DNA of 26,077 nt, from IMG/VR virus record IMGVR_UViG_3300020578_000376, positions 1 to 26,077 of that record; one strand, given 5' to 3'. The position numbers and the translations under genes are program-made. This stretch comes from a virus. Under the pieces are notes generated by a model. It had not been told where the DNA came from. It ran no database searches and worked only from the letters and a program-made list of their open reading frames with translations. This document shows, piece after piece, positions 22,466 to 26,077 of the stretch. Numbering within the stretch: position 1 is the first letter of the stretch; the number at the start of each line of letters is the position of its first letter.

Positions 22466-24256
22466 TTAACCTTCTAAGTCTTCTACAACTACCAAGCCGT
22501 ACATGTCTGGGCGAACCATTGCCTTACCATAACGTGTTAATACTGCCTTACGAGGTGAGAAGGTGTTTGGATCGAAGATGGTTGGTGTGCTTTGTAGTGG
22601 TACGTATGGTGCATATACGTAACCGCTTTCTAAGAAGCTTCCACCCTTACGACCAACAAGAATTACGTTGCGGAGGAAATATGGGTGAACAATGATATCC
22701 CACTTCTTATTTAAATCACCTACCTTTACTGCACCTACGGTGCCCTTTTCTGCATCGTTTGTTACAGAAGCGCGGAAGCCGCTGGTGAATTCAAGAACGT
22801 TAGCAACTTCTGGTGAGCAAACAAGGAAGTTTGCACCACCGCGAAGTGTCTTACGGTGAATGAGTGCTGATACATCGTTGATTGTTTCAACGAGTGTTTC
22901 GTACCACATTGATACGTTACCAGTGAAGTCTGGAGGAGCTACAGCATTGTTTTGATCTTGTAATGCTACACCGGTTGAACGATTTACGAACTTACCGGGA
23001 CGACGGCTCCAATACTTAACACCTGCTGTTGCACCCTTAACTAGATCGTTCAAGATTTCTTGATCGATTTCAAGACCGATTTGTTCAGAAAGAATGCTTG
23101 TTAATTCAACTTCTGCATCGAGGTTGTGGTAAGCATTTAAATCTTGACCTAATTCTGGGGTCCATGCTGCCTTGAGCTTACGGGTACGAGCAGTGATAGA
23201 GAAGCTGTCAACCTTTAATTCAACTTCTGGAATTTCAGAAGAATTTTCAAAAGTCCATGGTAAATCAGCCTTAAGAGCACCAAGGGCATGATTACCTACG
23301 CCTACCAAATTATCTTTAATTGGGTAGGAAAGTAATGCATGTGAACCGCTTAATACTGTTGCCTTGGCAGAGGTTGCACTTGGAGTTGCAATTACTAATT
23401 GCAAGTACTTAGTACCAGATACGTCACCTTGTGGTAATACGCCCTTACCAGTTACTACGTCAGTCAATCTACGTACTACAACAGCGCCGCTTGCCATGGC
23501 AGAACCGGTGGCATCATTTACAGCTGCCCCGCCGTCTGCTGCTGCTTGTGCAAGAGAAACAGCGAATACATCTTTTTCTGCCAATAATGCACTTTGTGAA
23601 AGATCACTAAGAGCAACACGTAATACAGAAGCGGATGCATATGTTACAGTATCTAATAAATCTGGATCCCAACGAATTAATCCCTTTTGTAAGTCAGAAG
23701 AACCAGAAAGAGCAAATGCTGTTAATTGAACTACACTAGCAGTTGGTACGAATGTGTGATAACGTGAAGTGTTATAACCATTTGCTAAATTGTAGAAACC
23801 CTTTTCTGTTTGTGCGCCGTCTAAGCGAACACCACCAGTGATTTCTACACCAAGACGATCACCAAAGAAGGAAGAACCTGTTTCAAATACGCGGTCGCCT
23901 ACGTTACCTACTGCTGTACCACGCTTGAAATCCATGAAGAATACAAGTCCTGATGGTAAGCTCATTGGTTGTACGCTTACGAGATCGTTAGCAATTAAGC
24001 CAGCGAATACACGGCGAACGATAGGGAATGCCACTGCTGCAAAGCCTTGTACGTCACCAGAAGACATTGTGTTAGCTTCGCGGAGTAATTCTTTAGCTTG
24101 GTTTTCTAATAATACTGCCATTGTGCTGCGTTCACGTTCTGACTTTAAACCTTCCAAAAGACCAGACTTTTCCCACTTACCTACTACTGCTTGTGTTTCT
24201 ACTAACATGTTGCGTTCGACAGAACCTTCTGTCAAACGTTCTAATACGTTACTCAT
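22466..24256 (-). CDS. gp23: Major capsid protein (gp23-like)
   Basis: A 596-residue HK97-fold capsid protein of the T4 gp23 family. The N-terminal 60 residues are helical and acidic, like the gp23 delta region removed during maturation; L58-R59-E60 followed by Ala is a good candidate for the gp21-type cleavage (after L/I-x-E), at nearly the same place as in T4. Then come FAAVAFPIVRRVFAGLIAND and VSVQPMSLPSGLVFFMDF (about 72-112), matching the gp23 'M-V-R-R ... D-x-x-x-V-Q-P-M-x-x-P-x-G' core, the long helix LTSILSEQIGLEIDQEILND, and PYVPLQ near the end. It is about 75 residues longer than T4 gp23, with an Ala/Ser/Val-rich insert around 200-310. Strong AAGGAG, GC-richer codons than its neighbours, and a strong terminator fit very high expression. 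Confidence 0.95.
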   Translation of the reverse strand: MSNVLERLTEGSVERNMLVETQAVVGKWEKSGLLEGLKSERERSTMAVLLENQAKELLREANTMSSGDVQGFAAVAFPIVRRVFAGLIANDLVSVQPMSLPSGLVFFMDFKRGTAVGNVGDRVFETGSSFFGDRLGVEITGGVRLDGAQTEKGFYNLANGYNTSRYHTFVPTASVVQLTAFALSGSSDLQKGLIRWDPDLLDTVTYASASVLRVALSDLSQSALLAEKDVFAVSLAQAAADGGAAVNDATGSAMASGAVVVRRLTDVVTGKGVLPQGDVSGTKYLQLVIATPSATSAKATVLSGSHALLSYPIKDNLVGVGNHALGALKADLPWTFENSSEIPEVELKVDSFSITARTRKLKAAWTPELGQDLNAYHNLDAEVELTSILSEQIGLEIDQEILNDLVKGATAGVKYWSRRPGKFVNRSTGVALQDQNNAVAPPDFTGNVSMWYETLVETINDVSALIHRKTLRGGANFLVCSPEVANVLEFTSGFRASVTNDAEKGTVGAVKVGDLNKKWDIIVHPYFLRNVILVGRKGGSFLESGYVYAPYVPLQSTPTIFDPNTFSPRKAVLTRYGKAMVRPDMYGLVVVEDLEG

Positions 24257-24277
24257 TTTTATATCTCCTTAAGATAG

Positions 24278-25618
24278 TTATTTTTTAATACCCGCTAGGG
24301 CCTTCATTCTGTCAGCCATTAAATCGTTTATTGAATTATTGGCAGACTTTTTTACTGCAAATGGCGTAGCAGCTCTATTTAATGTTTCGCGGAGAGATTG
24401 AGGGGCTTCTTTGTCCTTGCTCATGTTTTCTACCGCATTTTGAAGCGTTTCATAGATTGTTTTCGCCTCTAATACACTATCTGCTTTAGAAAGTGATTCG
24501 ACAATTTGATTTTTTTGTCGCTCATTCAAGGAGATATTTCCTAGAGCTTTATTAGTGTATAAAAGTTTTGCATTAATTAGATTCATCTTTTCAAGCTGTT
24601 CTTTTAATGCTGATAATGATTGTAGTGCATCACTGTTTAAAGATTTTAGCTTTTTATTTTCTTGCATTAAATCTTTCATTTTTTCTAATTCGGCAGCACG
24701 TTCTTCGGTTGCCTTTTCATCACGGGCAGCTGCCAATTCTACATTTCGTTGTTCACGTTTTTGCGTTTCTGTTGAACCCATGTAACCGTCACTTAAATTT
24801 CCTACTTTTAGATCAATACGAAGAGACTCTTCTAATTCTGCTAGCTCTTCTTCTGTTAATTCTACTTCTTCTTCCAAATTTGGTTCCATGGTGGATATTG
24901 TTTGTTCTTTTCCTGTTTTACGAGCATCAGCAGCTCGTTGTTTAGCGGCATCTCCTAGTAGCTGATAACCAGCTGCCTCTCTAGTGGCAATAGCAGCTGC
25001 ATCTTCTTCTAATTCAATTTCCTCTAATTGAGGAGGGGAGTCGCTGTCGGTTATTTCTTCTAATTCTTCTTCGTCGTTTATTTTAATAACTACATCAACT
25101 CTTTCTTTTTCCCCCGAACCATCAACTGTCGGATCAGCAGCTCCTGCTGCTAAAGCATCGCTATCAGGATTTTGACTTAATAAATCGCTAGCTTCTTCTT
25201 GATAACCTAACATTTCATTTAAGGTAGAACGAATTTGATCAAAATTAATTGTAATCATTTCGTCTTCATCACTGTCAGAAAAAGAATCAGGTACTTTAGA
25301 AAAAGCACTATCTTTATTATTTTCTAAACCAGAAACACCATTAGAAGACGTAGGATCTAATGCAGCTGCTGATAAATCAGGAGTTTCTTGTTCAGGAGTT
25401 GACCCTCCACCGGCAGGGGAAACATCGGTAGTTGGGGGTGGAGTAGCATTTAGTGTTGCTGGCTGAGTAGCTACTTCCTCTTGTTCTAATAGTTTTTGAA
25501 CTGTGTTATTAAATTCATGACTATATTTTTCTATTAATGCATTTTGTGCATTTTTTATAGCTACTTCTTTTAGGGCAGCAGCATCAATAATCGCTTGTTG
25601 TAACAAATCAGATGACAT
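24278..25618 (-). CDS. gp22: Prohead core scaffold protein (gp22-like)
   Basis: A 446-residue protein directly before the major capsid gene. The N-terminus (LLQQAIIDAAALKEVAIKNA) is helical, followed by a disordered Pro/Thr/Ser region (about 50-105), a long acidic part (about 110-275, with runs such as EEEVELTEEELAELEESLRI), and then a coiled coil and helical end that resembles T4-like scaffold C-termini: LEKMNLINAKLLYTNKALGN, then ISLNERQKNQIVESLSKADS. Scaffolds of this type form the prohead core and are degraded by the prohead protease. T4 gp22 is shorter (269 aa); the acidic linker accounts for the difference. The AGGAG site lies in a small hairpin and a putative late promoter stands 44 bases upstream. 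Confidence 0.8.
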   Translation of the reverse strand: MSSDLLQQAIIDAAALKEVAIKNAQNALIEKYSHEFNNTVQKLLEQEEVATQPATLNATPPPTTDVSPAGGGSTPEQETPDLSAAALDPTSSNGVSGLENNKDSAFSKVPDSFSDSDEDEMITINFDQIRSTLNEMLGYQEEASDLLSQNPDSDALAAGAADPTVDGSGEKERVDVVIKINDEEELEEITDSDSPPQLEEIELEEDAAAIATREAAGYQLLGDAAKQRAADARKTGKEQTISTMEPNLEEEVELTEEELAELEESLRIDLKVGNLSDGYMGSTETQKREQRNVELAAARDEKATEERAAELEKMKDLMQENKKLKSLNSDALQSLSALKEQLEKMNLINAKLLYTNKALGNISLNERQKNQIVESLSKADSVLEAKTIYETLQNAVENMSKDKEAPQSLRETLNRAATPFAVKKSANNSINDLMADRMKALAGIKK

Positions 25619-25625
25619 TAAAAAA

Positions 25626-25643
25626 TCTCCTGTGTGCAGGAAA
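25626..25643 (-). promoter_or_regulatory. Hairpin masking the scaffold ribosome site
   Basis: On the minus strand TTTCCTG-CACA-CAGGAGA folds into a 7-bp stem with one G-U pair and a CACA loop, placing the AGGAG of the scaffold gene inside the stem; a T6 run follows. It could limit scaffold translation, act as a protein-binding operator, or be a weak terminator. Confidence 0.45.
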
Positions 25644-25661
25644 AGACTAATACTTTTTATT

Positions 25662-25669
25662 TAAATAGT
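25662..25669 (-). promoter_or_regulatory. Putative late promoter core before the scaffold gene
   Basis: ACTATTTA followed by AATA on the coding strand, 44 bases before the scaffold ATG, embedded in a perfect inverted repeat TTTAAATA-ATAC-TATTTAAA. It is one of four such sites preceding late genes. Confidence 0.45.
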
Positions 25670-25691
25670 ATTATTTAAACCAAAATGACAA

Positions 25692-26000
25692 TTATTGTGC
25701 TGTTTCCGCACGTTTAGCGATTTTTTTCTTTTTCTTTTTAGCTGTTTCATTATTAATTTCTGCTAAAGTATCTAAATTAGCTTTTTGAGCATTTCGCTTG
25801 TATTGTAATTTTCTTTGACGTTCTAAAACACTTGGCTTATCAAAGCGCTTTGTATAAGAGCAATTATCGTAAAGATATTGCGTAAGAGATTCTTTACTGC
25901 AAGCTTTTAAAAATCTATTAATAATTAATTCATTATTTTCTATAGAAGGCTGTAAACCTTTTGGTAATCTAGTTTCTAAATTAACGGGACGCTTACTCAT
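25692..26000 (-). CDS. bS21-like ribosomal protein homologue
   Basis: A 102-residue basic protein. Residues 23-73 match small-subunit ribosomal protein bS21: NELIINRFLKACSKE corresponds to the 'R-F-K-R-x-C-x-K' helix, KRFDKPSVLERQRK to the 'R-x-F-Y-E-K-P-T-x-x-R-K-R' turn, and a lysine/arginine-rich helix follows. bS21 normally has about 70 residues; here there is a 20-residue N-terminal extension and a C-terminal KKKKKKIAKR tail. bS21 sits beside the anti-Shine-Dalgarno end of 16S rRNA and aids initiation, and homologues are known in phage genomes. The gene lies between an unidentified gene and the scaffold, so it is probably expressed late with the capsid genes. The ribosome site upstream of the ATG is weak. 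Confidence 0.75.
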   Translation of the reverse strand: MSKRPVNLETRLPKGLQPSIENNELIINRFLKACSKESLTQYLYDNCSYTKRFDKPSVLERQRKLQYKRNAQKANLDTLAEINNETAKKKKKKIAKRAETAQ

Positions 26001-26003
26001 ACT

Positions 26004-26077
26004 TTACTCTTTTACTTTCTTGCCATTCATGGCATTTAATGTTTGTTTCCAAACTTGTTTATTTTCTAATAACCTGC
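26004..26077 (-). CDS. C-terminal end of an unidentified protein (cut by window edge)
   Basis: An open frame enters from the right edge and ends at TAA 26004-26006, four bases before the bS21-like ATG. The 23 visible residues read RLLENKQVWKQTLNAMNGKK then VKE, a basic helical tail. In T4-like genomes the gene before scaffold is the gp21 prohead protease or a small core protein, so one of these is expected, but the visible part carries no diagnostic residue. Confidence 0.6.
   Translation of the reverse strand, partial: RLLENKQVWKQTLNAMNGKKVKE

Noticed and set aside
23838-24272. Open frame of 144 codons on the plus strand opposite the capsid gene N-terminus
   Set aside because: It mirrors the codon pattern of the highly conserved capsid gene and its translation resembles no protein family.

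Overview
The window is a piece of a tailed-phage genome, a divergent T4-like myovirus. It is AT-rich and almost gap-free, and every convincing gene lies on the minus strand, so transcription runs from high to low coordinates. The hallmark genes are a gp23-type major capsid protein, gp22-type scaffold, gp18-type contractile sheath, gp19-type tail tube, gp26-type tail protein, tape measure, LysM-like gp53, gp32-type ssDNA-binding protein and UvsX recombinase. Proteins are recognisable but far from T4 in length and sequence. Clear AGGAG-type ribosome sites precede many genes, so the host probably uses Shine-Dalgarno initiation; the host cannot be named from this sequence.

Right to left, i.e. in transcription order. 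(1) Head module, 26077-22466: the tail end of an unidentified gene, a bS21-like ribosomal protein, scaffold and major capsid protein, closed by a strong terminator at 22407-22440. (2) Neck and tail tube, 22351-15014: gp13-like and gp14-like neck proteins, a very long sheath, two tandem tube paralogues, and a gp26-like protein whose 3' end carries a start-less overlapping frame that seems to be reached by ribosomal frameshifting, closed by a terminator at 14974-15008. (3) Tape measure and baseplate, 14938-6776: tape measure, tube-cap/baseplate protein, LysM-like gp53, a 1050-aa probable hub protein and a 448-aa unknown. (4) Replication and repair, 6767-1: a short family A DNA polymerase, a protein resembling a degenerate FtsZ/tubulin, an SH3-like small protein, gp32 (terminator), UvsX (terminator), a UVDE-type UV endonuclease, small unknowns, a deaminase with an apparent frameshift, and the N-terminus of a 5' nuclease.

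A short motif, ACTATTTA on the coding strand, sits 24-59 bases before four genes that open late blocks (scaffold, gp13-like, sheath, tape measure) and may be the late promoter core. No terminator was seen between the tape measure and gp32, so baseplate and replication genes may share transcripts. No stretch over 300 bases lacks a gene. No tRNA, CRISPR array, insertion sequence or plus-strand gene was found.

The most notable points are the gp26 +1/-2 frameshift arrangement just before the tape measure, as in tail assembly chaperones of other long-tailed phages; the FtsZ/tubulin-like protein that has lost the GTP signature loop and is coupled to a minimal DNA polymerase; and the phage bS21 placed among the capsid genes.
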